Shown piece after piece: positions 24,801 to 34,975 of a stretch of 44,789 nt of DNA; position 1 is the first letter of the stretch, and every line of letters starts with the position of its first letter. Made by a program: the position numbers and the translations under genes. The stretch is from Bacteroidetes bacterium GWF2_29_10. Its GTDB lineage: Bacteria; Bacteroidota; Bacteroidia; Bacteroidales; GWE2-29-8. The stretch is taken from assembly GCA_001768555.1 (NCBI GenBank), contig MEOD01000002.1, positions 2,057-46,845 of the forward strand, written 5' to 3'. Under the pieces are notes generated by a model. It was not told where the DNA came from. It saw nothing but the letters and a program-made list of their open reading frames with translations, and made no database searches.

Positions 24801-27800
24801 AAGACGAGATGCTAATTATCAGGCAAAGGCTATTTTGTTTAAAAATTTAATTATTGAAAATGATTTAAGTATTGAAGATAATGCATTGCTTGATGTTAAT
24901 GATACTGCTAATTTTAAATTAACAATTAAAGGGAACTTTACAATAGATGATACTAATGCTCAATATTTTGCAAGACAAAATAATACTATATTTTCAGGAA
25001 ATAACAGCGGTAAAATAATATTGAATAAGAGCAATCAGCAATTAAAATTTTACAACCTCTTTATTGATAAGGCAGGAAACAATAATTTAGATTCTATATT
25101 ATACTTTAAAGCTAATGGAATACCGTCAAGTTACACAAGTAACGCACCTTTATTAATAGAAAAAGATTTGACTGTTGATAATGGAACTTTTGTTGTTGAC
25201 ACGTCATTTAATTTTATACTACAGGGAAAACTCGTTAATAATGGAAAAATTATAAACCCTTATGGTTTATGTATTTTAAATGGTACAACAAATCAAAAAT
25301 TGTCAATGCTTGACATTGTAAACGGAGAAATGTCACATATGGAATTAAACAATACAAGTGGAGCAACTCTATTGTCAGATTTTAGTTCCAGAATAACTCT
25401 TACTCAAGGAACTTTATTTATTGATAAATACCTATTTTCCACAGACACATTAATTACAGGAAGTGAATTTGGAATTAATAAAATGATTTATTCAAATGGA
25501 TTAATTACAGACAGAGGAATCAAATATAATATGAAAAAAAATTGGGGTACAGGGACTTACTTCATTCCATTAGGAGTTAATGGGAAATATACTCCATTTA
25601 AGTTTATAATAAGTTCTGGGCTTACAGGTGTTAATCCTCAATATTTAAATGTATTAGCAATAAATAGTGAACACAATGGAGTTAGCGTTACGGGAAAATC
25701 TCTAAAATATTATTGGAATATTGAAACTAGTAATTTTGAAGGCTCTACAGCATCCGTAAATTATATGTTTAATTTTTATAATGCAGATGTTGTGGGTAAT
25801 CAATCAATTTATCAACCAGCAAAATTAATATCAGGAGAAACTAATTGGGTTTTAGAGTCTGGAGACAATATCTCATTTTTAGATTCAAGTGTGCTATTTA
25901 ACCAACCATCAAATAATTTAGGTTTTAAAAGTGGAGACTTTACAATAGGAGAACCATCCGCATTTGTTAATCCAATTCCTGCTTATTATTCAATTAAATC
26001 TGGGAATTGGGAAGATCCAACAGTATGGTCAAATGTATCCCATACAGGTTCTATAGCAAATAGCATTCCTACAGCTGCAAGTGTTGTGTATATTGGAACT
26101 GGACATGAAATATTAATGACACAAAATAACCATATTGCCAATAGGGTTGAAATAAAAGAAGGAGGAACACTAGATGCAGGAACAACATCTGGGCATATAT
26201 TTGGTTCTATTATTGGATTTGGAACCAGTTCAAATGTTTCAACATTTCGTATTGCTATTCCAATATTACCTAATGCAGATTATACTTCTTTTATTAATAA
26301 TATTGACGGTACAAATTTTAATGAAAATAATTATTTTGAATATTATGGAGATACAGGAAAATATACTTTACCTAATACTATAAATAAATACCCTACTCTA
26401 TTGCTAACAGGCAAAAGCATAAAAACATTTCCTAACATAAACATTAATCCTCTAAATATTATAATATTTGATACTGTATCATACTTAAACAATAGTGTGT
26501 ATGGCGATATAACATTAGGTGATAATGGTATTGGAAACCTAACAATAGGTTCTTCGACAAGATATGGTTCGCTTATTTTTAGGGAAACAGGATATAGTAG
26601 AAAAATTTATGTAAATAATATTTTGATAGGGGCAAAAGGTCGTTTATACGTTGAAAATACAGGATTAACTACATCTCTGAATCATGCAATTTATTTAAAT
26701 GAGAATATATCAAATGAAAATAGCACAGATGGAATAATTCTATATTCAGCAAAAGGAAATAACTGCGACTTATTCCTGACTAACTTGCAAAATGATCTGT
26801 CAAGTACTAATTATATTGGTAATGAAGGAAATTTAATTAATTTAAACAGACTGATTGTTGATAAGACTTCACTCCAAAATGAAGTAATTATTAACGCAAA
26901 ACTACGCGTTTTAGGTAATAATTCAGGACTAAACAAATCAATTGTATTAAACAAAGGAACTTTGATTATTGATCACGATTCTATAGATATAAACATAAGT
27001 AGTGACAATGTGATAACTTATCCATTTAATATACCTAATAATAGCGCGTTAATTATAAACAAAGGGATAATTCGTACTACAGGAACAAATGCAGGAATTG
27101 GGCTTGATGGAATATTGACAGTAAAAGGTACAGGAAACGTTATCCTTGATGCAGGTGTAGATGCTAATAATTACATAGAATATTATGGTTCTGGTAATGC
27201 TTCTTTAGAAATTTCAGAATCGGGAGTGCTTGAGGTTTCCTCTCAATTAAGAAGGAATATTTCAAATTCAATAGGAATTTTAAATTACACACAAACAGGA
27301 GGAATTGCAACTTTTGGAAAAAGATCTGCACCAAATGGTAGCAGAGGTGTATTTGAAATATTAAATATGGGAAGTAATTTTACATTTACAGGTGGTGTAT
27401 TAAAAATAGTTAGAAATCAAACAAACTCTACAATTGCACCTCTATACATTAATCCTGCGATTTCTAATGTAAGTAATAATTCAATTATAGAAATAGGAAG
27501 TGTAGAAACACCTATTAACCAAAATATAGATATAAATTCGTCTGTTGAGCTAGGAAGTTTAGTTGTAAAAACTTATAATTCTCCAAACTGCAAAATAGTA
27601 GTAAACAATCTAATACTATCAGGTTCTTTGCTTGTTGATAGTAATTCCATATTTAATACCAATGATTTAAATTTGTTTATAAAAAAAGATATTACTATTA
27701 ATGGTCAATTATTATCAGGAGTGTCAACAGTAACTTTTAATGGTAATAATCAAAATATTTCACAAAGCAATAATAGCAAAATGCTTTTTGGGAATATTAA

Positions 27801-30800
27801 ATTTTACAATTTAAACATAAACTCTAATGATAGTACCTATTTGTCATCAGATATTGAAGTAACGAATAAATTAAATATAAACAATGGAATTTTTTCTGAT
27901 AATGGAAATAATATCATTTTAAAAGGAGATGTCTACAATAAAACTATTCATAAAAGCATAAAAACTAATGGAGGATTACTGTTTGATGGTATAAATAGTC
28001 AATTTGTTTCAGGTGGAGGAGAATTTGGAGAAATTGAGTGTAACAATGAATTTGGGATATATGTTACTGATAGCTTAAAAATAAATGACACATTAAAGTT
28101 AATTAAAGGTATTTTTAATGTAGGTGGAGAAAAATTATCTTTATCTGAAAATGCAATAATTACAGGTAATTTTGATTCTTTAACAATGATTAAAACTAAT
28201 GGGACATTAGGAGATATTGGAATTGAAAAAACAGTTGGAATTGGGCCAACTTCATTTATTTTCCCGTTTGGAACAAATGAATACTATACCCCTTTAGAAA
28301 TTAATATTACGGCAAATTCTTCTACAGGAAAAATAATTGCAAAACCTATTGATGAATCTAATCTGACAATAAAATATCCGGAATTAGCTTTAAAATACTA
28401 CTGGGAAATAGAAGGTATGGATTTATCAAATTTCTCAGCATACTATTTTACTAAATATAATAACAATTTGCTAGGAAATTCTACATATGAAAGTTCTTAT
28501 GTTGCAACCAAATTTGATGGCTCTAAATGGATAAAAGCCGATTTAAATATTGACAGAGGTTATGGATATGGAGATGTTAATAGAAGTACGGATATTGTAT
28601 CATTTACTTGTGATAATGTTGATTATTTCTATGGACAAATATCAGCAGGTGTTGATACCGCTTTTTCGGATGAAATTATTACTTATTATTCCAAAAAAAC
28701 AGGACTATGGTCAGATACTTCTGTATGGACTCCAACACCTCCAATAGGAGGCCCAAAAGGAGCAAAGGTTGTAATAAGTGCTAATGATACTGTTTCAATT
28801 AATACATCTAATATAAAAACTATAGATATTACTATTAATGGTCACCTAAATTTAGGAATTACTTTTGGTCATAATTTTGGATATATAAAAGGTTCAGGAT
28901 ATATTTATATTGAAACTGGAGCTCTTCCTGCAGGTAATTATGACGACTTTTTTAATTGTAATGGAGGATCTATAGAATATGGAGGAAATACTGATTATGA
29001 AATATCTGACAGACATTTGTTTATAAAAACTTTAATATTATCAGGGACAGGCAAAAGAATTTTTCCTATAAATAATATTACAATCTGCGAAAATCTAACT
29101 ATTAATGGTCCAATATTAGATAATAGTCTAAATAGCAATATAATCTACATTAAAGGAGATGTAAACTTTATATCTGGAGGAAATATATCTTCGTATGGAA
29201 GTAACTCAACTTTATATTTTAATGGTGATGGTAACCAATATATAAACGGAACTTTTGTTGGAAGTAATTCATTAAATAATCTTACTATAAATAAAAATAC
29301 AGGGAACCTATACATAAATGGGAATATAAATGTTAGTGGCATCGTTGACTACATAAATGGGAAAATAATCACAAATGTAATTGATACTCTTATTTATTTG
29401 AATACGTCAACATCCATCCATACAAATGGATATCTGGTAGGAAATGTAAAGAAATATTATAAAACCGGAGTGCAAAATTTTATTTATCATATAGGAACAT
29501 TAACTCAATATAGCCCAATAGAAATCAATTTTGATAATATATCCTCAATTGGGGCAATAGGAGTCAATGTTGCAGATTCTATTCATTCATATGCTATAAA
29601 TCCAGATAAAACATTAAAAAAATATTGGAAAGTATACAAATCTGATGGTTTAGTTTACAGCACATACAATGCTAAATTCAACTACTCATCAAATGATTTT
29701 AATACCTTATTTACAGAATCATCAGATGAATACACAATGAATTGGCTAAACTATATAAGTTCTTGGACTTATTTAAATATAGCAATTAGAGATACAAATG
29801 GCTTGGGAGGGTTTATAACTATTAACAATTTAAATTTTGAAGGAGATTTTACTGGGGTTAGAGATCAAAGGCCTATTTTGCTTGTTAGTCCAACATCTCA
29901 ATATATATGCGTTGGGGGAAATTTAAATATTTTTGCATCAGCTACAAGTGAAACAGCAAAAACTTTTAGCTGGTATAAAAATAACGAGTTAATACCAGAA
30001 GCTAATGACAGTATATACAATAAATTAAATATAGCAGTATTTGATACAGGAACATATAAGTGTAGAATAACAAATCAATATGGCTACATAGAAACAAAAC
30101 CAGCTATAATTAGCTTATACAATAATGATAGTGTATATATTGTTCAAAATGATACTACTATTCTAGAAGGAGACTCAATATATTTATCTATTAACGCTCT
30201 TAATAATAGGAGTTCTCTTCTAGTAAAAAAAGAACAAAGTATAATTAATGGGTTAGTAAAAATACCTGTAAATTATACAGGAAATATTTATTCTGTTGAA
30301 TGGTGGATTAACCCATATTCTTTAGTTACCCCAAACGTAATAGGGAATCTATGGGGTAAATTTGTTGCTCACAATAATTCACTTGGAGCAATGTATGTTG
30401 GGACAGATGTTACTACTAGATTTGGGAAAGATTCTCTTCCTGCAGGAACAATAGAAATTGGTAAATGGCAACATTTTGCATTTACATTTAATAATGGTGT
30501 TGCTAAATTTTATAAAAATGGAATATTATTAGCAACTAAAAATAATATGAATAATCCTAATGGTACAATTGACACTATATACCTTAGTTCAATGTCTGCA
30601 TATATTGATGAAATCCGCTTTTGGGGTTCTGAAATAACGCAAAGTAATATACAATATTATATGCACCGAAAACCAGAACCTAATAATATTAACTTAATAA
30701 CTCAAATTGATTTTGATAACCAAGATTTAAAAGATTACACAGATAAAAACAACGCGGCTTCTAATTATGATTTAAGTTACAACTGGGATGTTCCTTCTAA

Positions 30801-33378
30801 TATATCTTGTTTATGGAATACTGGTGATAACAGCCCAAGAATTAAAGTAAAACCAACAATTAATAATACATATAAAGTAACAATTTCTGGATGTTCAAAC
30901 AAAACTGATGAAATTTTTATAAATATAAAAAATAATATCACTGTAAACGCTAATAAAATTATAAAATTAGGAGAGCAAACAACTTTATCTGCAACAGGAG
31001 CTATCTCTTACTCTTGGAGTAATGGAGAAACAACACCTTCCATAACAATTAATCCCATTTCTAATACAAAATATTATGTAACTGGTTATAATGAAAATCT
31101 TTATTCAATTGATAGTGTTAGCGTCTTTGTATTTCCAGACATAAAAGATACCAGTATGTTTCTAGAAAACAATTCAATTACTCTAAATGCATCATTTAAT
31201 AAAAAATGTTTAAACTTAAGTGATTCTATTCCTTATTCAAGAGCATATATACCTAACAATCCTATCTTGCAAAATTCAGGAGATATAACAATTGAAATGT
31301 GGATATATAATTATGGCTCTAATGACACAAGAAATATATTTTATAAAAACAGAACAGCAGAAGGTGTTATTTGGATGGGCACTGCTACAGGGAAAAATAA
31401 TGTATTGGTTTATCAGTATGGTCAAGGAGAAATATATAAAAGTTTTGTAAGCAATTCAAGTATTGAAATAAACAAATGGACACACATAACATTAGTTAGA
31501 AATTTCAGCGCAGGAAAGCTTTATTGGTATATAAATGGGGGGCTAGATAAAGAAGAGACTACTACGGATTCATACGTTGCTACTTCAACAAATCCTATAT
31601 TTATTGGATATTCTGGAACTAAGTTTAATGGATTAATAGACGAATTCAGGATGTGGAACAAAGCATTAACAAATGACGAAATAAAAGAAGTGATGAATAA
31701 CAAATTATCAAACATTCAAAATCAGAGTACTATTTTAAATCTTGAATTTGATGCAAATAATCTAGATACAATTTATGATTCGTCTCCTAATAAAATAAAT
31801 GGGCGTTTAGTTTATGATGCTAAACTTGCTAATTATCATCCTTCCTCATTAAAATATTCTTGGAGCAATGCAGATACAATGTCTGCTACAAATGTAAGCC
31901 CAAGTATAACTACCACATACACAATAACATTATCAAAAAATGAAGTAAGCAGAACAGAAAATATTGTTGTATCTATATACCAAAATAATTTTACAGTAAG
32001 TGATGATAAAATAATAAAAACAGGAGAATCCTTAAATATAACAGCAACAGGAGCTGAGTATTATTCATGGAGTAACGGCCAAACAGATTCTAATGTAGAT
32101 ATAACAGCTTCTACTAATACAACATACTACGTAACGGGTTATTATAATAGTACTCTTTTTTATATTGACAGTGTTCAAGTATTTGTTTATCCAGAAATAA
32201 ATGATAAAACAATTTTAAAAGGAGATACCGTCTATTTAAATGCATCATTTAATAAAAAAAGTTTAAATTTAAGTGATTCTATTCCTTATTCAAGAGCATA
32301 TATACCTGACAATTCAGCTTTGCAAACATCAGGGAATATTACAATAGAAATGTGGATGTATAATTATGGCTCTAGTGACACAAGAAACATATTTTATAAA
32401 AATAGAACAGCAGAAGGAGTTATTTGGCTAGGTAATGCTAGTGGAAAAAACAATGTGTTAGTTTATCAATATGGTCAAGGAGGCATTTATCAAAGTGTCG
32501 TAAGTAATTCAAGTATTGCTATAAATAAATGGACACATATAGCATTGGTTAGAAACTTTAATGAAGGAAAGTTATATTGGTATATAAATGGAAAACTTGA
32601 TAAAGAAGTAATAGCAAACTACACTTATTCAGCAACATCAACAAATCCTATATTTATAGGCTATTCTGGAACTAAATTTAATGGGTTATTAGATGAATTT
32701 AGAATATGGAATAAAGCATTAACAAAAGCTGAAATTAATGATGTAATGAACAACAAATTATCTGTTATCCAAAATCAAAATACCATTTTAAACATTGAAT
32801 TTGATGAAAATAATTCAGATACTATTTATGACTCATCTCCTAATAAAATAAATGGACGTTTAGTTTATGATGCTAAACTTACTAATTATCATCCGTCCTT
32901 ATTAAAATACTCTTGGAGTAATACTGATACAACATCTGCTACAAATGTAAGTCCAAGTATAACTACAACATATACATTAACATTGAGTAATGGCAATGTT
33001 TCAGCAACAGAACATATAGTAGTGTATATTTATCAATTAAAAAACAATATAGCAGATTCTTTACTTGACTTAAAATCAGAACTTAATATTGTAGATGGAA
33101 GTAATTTTGTAACTTCCAAAAGCAAAAATTTTAATGTTAATATTTATCCGAATCCATCTGATGGAAATGTTAATATAGTTTGTCATAAAGATATTTTAGA
33201 CAATATTTTAATTAAAGTTTACGATATGGTTGGAACAGAATTAGCTTCAGAAAAAATAAATTATTATTCAGACAGTTTTAAATACAAGTTAAATCTTAGT
33301 TACTTAAAAAAAGGTATTTATATCATTTATGTGTCGAGCAATAACAACACTGAATGCTATAAAATTGTAATTAAATAA
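21859..33378 (+). CDS. Giant (3839-residue) modular T9SS-secreted surface protein
   Basis: The signal peptide is residues 1-21. A ConA/LamG-like domain follows at about 30-260 (IIWYDVSKLLKLNG, then LIVYTTNINNSQRLIIENYL) with a linked domain to about 430. Three long modules begin with an SGxWxDxxxW motif near residues 435, 1378 and 2280. Each continues with a GG.IEYYG-type repeat region and ends in a 'FPFG....Y.P..I' plus 'LKYYW' segment; beta-helix-like structure is likely. An Ig-like domain is near 2678-2760, and LamG domains near 2795-2950, 3111-3310 and 3462-3660 alternate with short Ig/PKD-like units (SYSWSNGET). The tail (about 3755-3839, NIYPNPSDGNV, LKKGIYIIYV) is a type A T9SS signal. 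It is likely an adhesin or glycan-binding surface protein. No catalytic motif was recognised. The frame is intact over 11.5 kb, so it is under selection. Confidence 0.85.
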   Translation: MNKKAKYIIILLSVFACFSFGQNGPAGVGNYNGANDLPKNIIWYDVSKLLKLNGQTIDTLLDLSGNTNHALQPTTANRPTFTTNIIAEKPVARFDGSNDFMTYPSTLLANTKYTLIAVAQKRSTGTKYIMGGTSNVSNSNLYFGFSDNNNMMLSQYNNNLSGYVRNYFASNLFRIITGIKSNANTYVFANSSQLASNTNGTLLISNNNGRLGALSTNNGSSYTYYNVDIAELIVYTTNINNSQRLIIENYLGEKYNIARRVSTDDLFVNNNVVYTNNLIGVGTIDGKDKHSKTSGNGDGMYLEENENSFDQTKEFVLAANNGLSFNDTNANIDSDIASRWAKEWYVCRTANNVVDGGNMSAKMTFDFAEANVEIGNPYDYALLYRSNTTSQCTSIVTPLYIDGNKLTFVLDNSKLKTGYYTIGKLGIVPKTWFSFKSGHWDDYTNWTLDPSGSVLNNPNNYTPTTSPTSKYDIVVILNGRTISLGTTNFKENKILEIKDGGVLDIAKTNNHTFSIFRGKGKLKVAQDYMPYANYDDFISNEGGTIEYYGNSINITTERNFNNVIVNLDSKDYLITLLQNYRLNGSLTIKKGQFRINDNSSSNILNVNVAKNIYVDSLGAIIVGTGNTIGSYSIPNTMPSVGNYHLIFHQLRVSGNITNFGIIKLTNQLAPVYNQFSSTGAVTLIFSGESNNHFDIYNNVTLYNLVIDKGIDRTFVLTINSINSNYFQLFGPNNVGRIETAPFSISNPEVRKALWIKNGTLELMGSIYIPTLSEGNAVSGNGDYAIGANACLCIADNNVTVYSTASNTTQVPNGSIGVNTGSSHQALSLYGRFRISAGFFGTRNSAGIVYWPAISGEIVIDGGEVDVAVLRMGDDGGSVASYIQTGGLVRVRGSVTEPGEIGASAIFSIPMSEGVFNMSGGELLINAISSTFPYGIDIRSAEGNYSVTGGTITIDINGTNSTTYNNYCPIYSTTNFWNLKIKRRDANYQAKAILFKNLIIENDLSIEDNALLDVNDTANFKLTIKGNFTIDDTNAQYFARQNNTIFSGNNSGKIILNKSNQQLKFYNLFIDKAGNNNLDSILYFKANGIPSSYTSNAPLLIEKDLTVDNGTFVVDTSFNFILQGKLVNNGKIINPYGLCILNGTTNQKLSMLDIVNGEMSHMELNNTSGATLLSDFSSRITLTQGTLFIDKYLFSTDTLITGSEFGINKMIYSNGLITDRGIKYNMKKNWGTGTYFIPLGVNGKYTPFKFIISSGLTGVNPQYLNVLAINSEHNGVSVTGKSLKYYWNIETSNFEGSTASVNYMFNFYNADVVGNQSIYQPAKLISGETNWVLESGDNISFLDSSVLFNQPSNNLGFKSGDFTIGEPSAFVNPIPAYYSIKSGNWEDPTVWSNVSHTGSIANSIPTAASVVYIGTGHEILMTQNNHIANRVEIKEGGTLDAGTTSGHIFGSIIGFGTSSNVSTFRIAIPILPNADYTSFINNIDGTNFNENNYFEYYGDTGKYTLPNTINKYPTLLLTGKSIKTFPNININPLNIIIFDTVSYLNNSVYGDITLGDNGIGNLTIGSSTRYGSLIFRETGYSRKIYVNNILIGAKGRLYVENTGLTTSLNHAIYLNENISNENSTDGIILYSAKGNNCDLFLTNLQNDLSSTNYIGNEGNLINLNRLIVDKTSLQNEVIINAKLRVLGNNSGLNKSIVLNKGTLIIDHDSIDINISSDNVITYPFNIPNNSALIINKGIIRTTGTNAGIGLDGILTVKGTGNVILDAGVDANNYIEYYGSGNASLEISESGVLEVSSQLRRNISNSIGILNYTQTGGIATFGKRSAPNGSRGVFEILNMGSNFTFTGGVLKIVRNQTNSTIAPLYINPAISNVSNNSIIEIGSVETPINQNIDINSSVELGSLVVKTYNSPNCKIVVNNLILSGSLLVDSNSIFNTNDLNLFIKKDITINGQLLSGVSTVTFNGNNQNISQSNNSKMLFGNIKFYNLNINSNDSTYLSSDIEVTNKLNINNGIFSDNGNNIILKGDVYNKTIHKSIKTNGGLLFDGINSQFVSGGGEFGEIECNNEFGIYVTDSLKINDTLKLIKGIFNVGGEKLSLSENAIITGNFDSLTMIKTNGTLGDIGIEKTVGIGPTSFIFPFGTNEYYTPLEINITANSSTGKIIAKPIDESNLTIKYPELALKYYWEIEGMDLSNFSAYYFTKYNNNLLGNSTYESSYVATKFDGSKWIKADLNIDRGYGYGDVNRSTDIVSFTCDNVDYFYGQISAGVDTAFSDEIITYYSKKTGLWSDTSVWTPTPPIGGPKGAKVVISANDTVSINTSNIKTIDITINGHLNLGITFGHNFGYIKGSGYIYIETGALPAGNYDDFFNCNGGSIEYGGNTDYEISDRHLFIKTLILSGTGKRIFPINNITICENLTINGPILDNSLNSNIIYIKGDVNFISGGNISSYGSNSTLYFNGDGNQYINGTFVGSNSLNNLTINKNTGNLYINGNINVSGIVDYINGKIITNVIDTLIYLNTSTSIHTNGYLVGNVKKYYKTGVQNFIYHIGTLTQYSPIEINFDNISSIGAIGVNVADSIHSYAINPDKTLKKYWKVYKSDGLVYSTYNAKFNYSSNDFNTLFTESSDEYTMNWLNYISSWTYLNIAIRDTNGLGGFITINNLNFEGDFTGVRDQRPILLVSPTSQYICVGGNLNIFASATSETAKTFSWYKNNELIPEANDSIYNKLNIAVFDTGTYKCRITNQYGYIETKPAIISLYNNDSVYIVQNDTTILEGDSIYLSINALNNRSSLLVKKEQSIINGLVKIPVNYTGNIYSVEWWINPYSLVTPNVIGNLWGKFVAHNNSLGAMYVGTDVTTRFGKDSLPAGTIEIGKWQHFAFTFNNGVAKFYKNGILLATKNNMNNPNGTIDTIYLSSMSAYIDEIRFWGSEITQSNIQYYMHRKPEPNNINLITQIDFDNQDLKDYTDKNNAASNYDLSYNWDVPSNISCLWNTGDNSPRIKVKPTINNTYKVTISGCSNKTDEIFINIKNNITVNANKIIKLGEQTTLSATGAISYSWSNGETTPSITINPISNTKYYVTGYNENLYSIDSVSVFVFPDIKDTSMFLENNSITLNASFNKKCLNLSDSIPYSRAYIPNNPILQNSGDITIEMWIYNYGSNDTRNIFYKNRTAEGVIWMGTATGKNNVLVYQYGQGEIYKSFVSNSSIEINKWTHITLVRNFSAGKLYWYINGGLDKEETTTDSYVATSTNPIFIGYSGTKFNGLIDEFRMWNKALTNDEIKEVMNNKLSNIQNQSTILNLEFDANNLDTIYDSSPNKINGRLVYDAKLANYHPSSLKYSWSNADTMSATNVSPSITTTYTITLSKNEVSRTENIVVSIYQNNFTVSDDKIIKTGESLNITATGAEYYSWSNGQTDSNVDITASTNTTYYVTGYYNSTLFYIDSVQVFVYPEINDKTILKGDTVYLNASFNKKSLNLSDSIPYSRAYIPDNSALQTSGNITIEMWMYNYGSSDTRNIFYKNRTAEGVIWLGNASGKNNVLVYQYGQGGIYQSVVSNSSIAINKWTHIALVRNFNEGKLYWYINGKLDKEVIANYTYSATSTNPIFIGYSGTKFNGLLDEFRIWNKALTKAEINDVMNNKLSVIQNQNTILNIEFDENNSDTIYDSSPNKINGRLVYDAKLTNYHPSLLKYSWSNTDTTSATNVSPSITTTYTLTLSNGNVSATEHIVVYIYQLKNNIADSLLDLKSELNIVDGSNFVTSKSKNFNVNIYPNPSDGNVNIVCHKDILDNILIKVYDMVGTELASEKINYYSDSFKYKLNLSYLKKGIYIIYVSSNNNTECYKIVIK
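31189..33040 (+). repeat. Internal duplication of a LamG plus Ig-like unit
   Basis: The segment starting at 31189 recurs from 32242, a period of 1053 bp (351 codons). Both copies encode SLNLSDSIPYSRAYIP-like, NIFYKNRTAEGVIW and SSPNKINGRLVYDAKL segments. High DNA identity, including long exact runs, points to a fairly recent duplication. Confidence 0.85.
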
Positions 33379-33486
33379 AGTTAACCCTTAATATAAAATT
33401 ACTATATATAAACTATTTTTTTATAAAAAAACATAAATATTAAAACAAAAAGATAAAAACTTGGAGTTTTTTTATTTATTTTGTAT

Positions 33487-33494
33487 TAAATTTG
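33487..33494 (+). promoter_or_regulatory. Candidate -7 box for hydG
   Basis: TAAATTTG fits TAnnTTTG exactly. A TTG at 33461-33463 is 23 bases upstream, somewhat long. It would give a short leader to the ATG at 33526. Confidence 0.45.
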
Positions 33495-33525
33495 AATTTT
33501 TTAATATTAAAAACACATAGATAAC

Positions 33526-34956
33526 ATGATATACTCTCCTGAAAAACTAAAAATAGAAGACCAACGAATGGTTCCTTTTATACATGACGAAGAAATATGG
33601 GATTTAATAAATAATACAAAACCAGATAAAGATAAAGTTAATGCTATAATAGAAAAATCTTTAAATAAAAACAGATTAACTCTAGAAGAAACAGCCACTT
33701 TAATTAATGTTACAGACCCAGAATTAATAGAAAATATAAAACAAGGAGCAAGAACTCTAAAGGAAAGAGTATATGGAGAAAGAATAGTTTTGTTTGCTCC
33801 ATTATACGTTGGTAATAAATGTATTAATAACTGCATGTATTGTGGTTATCGAGCACAAAACAAAGATACACTTAGAGTAACACTTGATAAAGACCAGTTG
33901 ATTAGTGAAACAAAAGCATTAGAAGATGATGGGCATAAACGTTTAATTCTTGTTTATGGAGAACATCCATCATATAGTGCAGATTTTATTGCTGAAACGG
34001 TGAAAATAGTTTATGATGTAAAAAGTAAAAATGGAGAAATTAGAAGGGTTAATATTAATGCAGCTCCATTTGATATAGATGGATTTAGAACTATTAGAGA
34101 TGCAAAGATAGGAACTTATCAAATTTTTCAAGAAACTTATCATAGAGAAACTTATCAAAAAGTACACAAAGGTGGTGTTAAAAGAAATTATGATTGGAGA
34201 CTTACTGCTCTAGATCGAGCGCAAGAAGCAGGAATTGATGATGTTGGAATTGGAGCTTTGTTTGGTTTATATGATTGGCGTTTTGAAGTTTTAGGATTAT
34301 TAAGACATGTTAACCATTTTGAAGCAGTATATAACGTGGGACCTCATACTATATCTTTCCCTAGACTAAAGAATGCATCCAATATGGATATAGATAAAAA
34401 TCATCTTGTTTCTGATGAAGATTTTGTCAAATTAGTAGCAATATTACGTTTAGCAGTTCCATATACAGGGATGATTTTAACAGCTCGAGAACCTGCACAC
34501 ATTAGAAATCAAGTTCTTCAATTTGGTGTTTCTCAAATAGATGGAGGTACTAATATCCAAATAGGTGGTTATGCAAAAAAATCACATAACCAACAAAATA
34601 TTAATGAAGAACAGTTTCAGATCAATGATACTCGTACATTGAAAGAAATAATGGAAGATCTTATAGAAAATGATTATATTCCTTCATTTTGCACAGCATG
34701 TTATCGAGTAGGACGTACAGGGGAGCATTTTATGGAATTTTCGGTTCCAGGATTTATAAAACGGTTCTGCACACCTAATGCACTAATGACTCTAGCTGAA
34801 TATTTAGAAGATTATGCAACAGAAGAAGTTAAAATAAAAGGTTACAACCTTATAAATAAAAAAATAGCAGAATTAGAAAAAGAAAATCAAAATACAGAAA
34901 CATTAAAAGAGAGAATAGAATTAATAAAACAAGGCAAACGAGATTTATATTTTTAA
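33526..34956 (+). CDS. hydG: [FeFe]-hydrogenase maturase HydG, radical SAM tyrosine lyase
   Basis: A 476-residue protein with the radical SAM CX3CX2C motif (C99, C103, C106; CINNCMYC) and the HydG-specific C-terminal CX2CX22C motif (C389, C392, C415; CTACYRVGRTGEHF...), which binds the auxiliary cluster. The family phrases GIGALFGLYDWRFE and REPAHIRNQ are also present. HydG splits tyrosine to supply CO and cyanide for the H-cluster of [FeFe]-hydrogenase. The length matches the family, and the CX2CX22C motif separates it from ThiH. HydE, HydF and the hydrogenase are not in this window, so hydG is detached from its partners here. It is followed by a universal stress protein gene 19 bases after its stop, on the same strand and probably in the same transcript. 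Confidence 0.96.
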   Translation: MIYSPEKLKIEDQRMVPFIHDEEIWDLINNTKPDKDKVNAIIEKSLNKNRLTLEETATLINVTDPELIENIKQGARTLKERVYGERIVLFAPLYVGNKCINNCMYCGYRAQNKDTLRVTLDKDQLISETKALEDDGHKRLILVYGEHPSYSADFIAETVKIVYDVKSKNGEIRRVNINAAPFDIDGFRTIRDAKIGTYQIFQETYHRETYQKVHKGGVKRNYDWRLTALDRAQEAGIDDVGIGALFGLYDWRFEVLGLLRHVNHFEAVYNVGPHTISFPRLKNASNMDIDKNHLVSDEDFVKLVAILRLAVPYTGMILTAREPAHIRNQVLQFGVSQIDGGTNIQIGGYAKKSHNQQNINEEQFQINDTRTLKEIMEDLIENDYIPSFCTACYRVGRTGEHFMEFSVPGFIKRFCTPNALMTLAEYLEDYATEEVKIKGYNLINKKIAELEKENQNTETLKERIELIKQGKRDLYF

Positions 34957-34975
34957 TCTAAATTATTTGAAAATT

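Noticed and set aside
33379-33480. Terminator after the giant gene
   Set aside because: Only A/T runs (ATTTTTTTATAAAAAAA) are present, without a stem stable enough to call.
34690-34770. Possibility that hydG is ThiH or another tyrosine lyase
   Set aside because: The CX2CX22C C-terminal motif is specific to HydG and is complete.
34967-34975. TTG start for the universal stress protein
   Set aside because: ATG 34976 leads directly into the first Usp strand; the extra three residues have no support.
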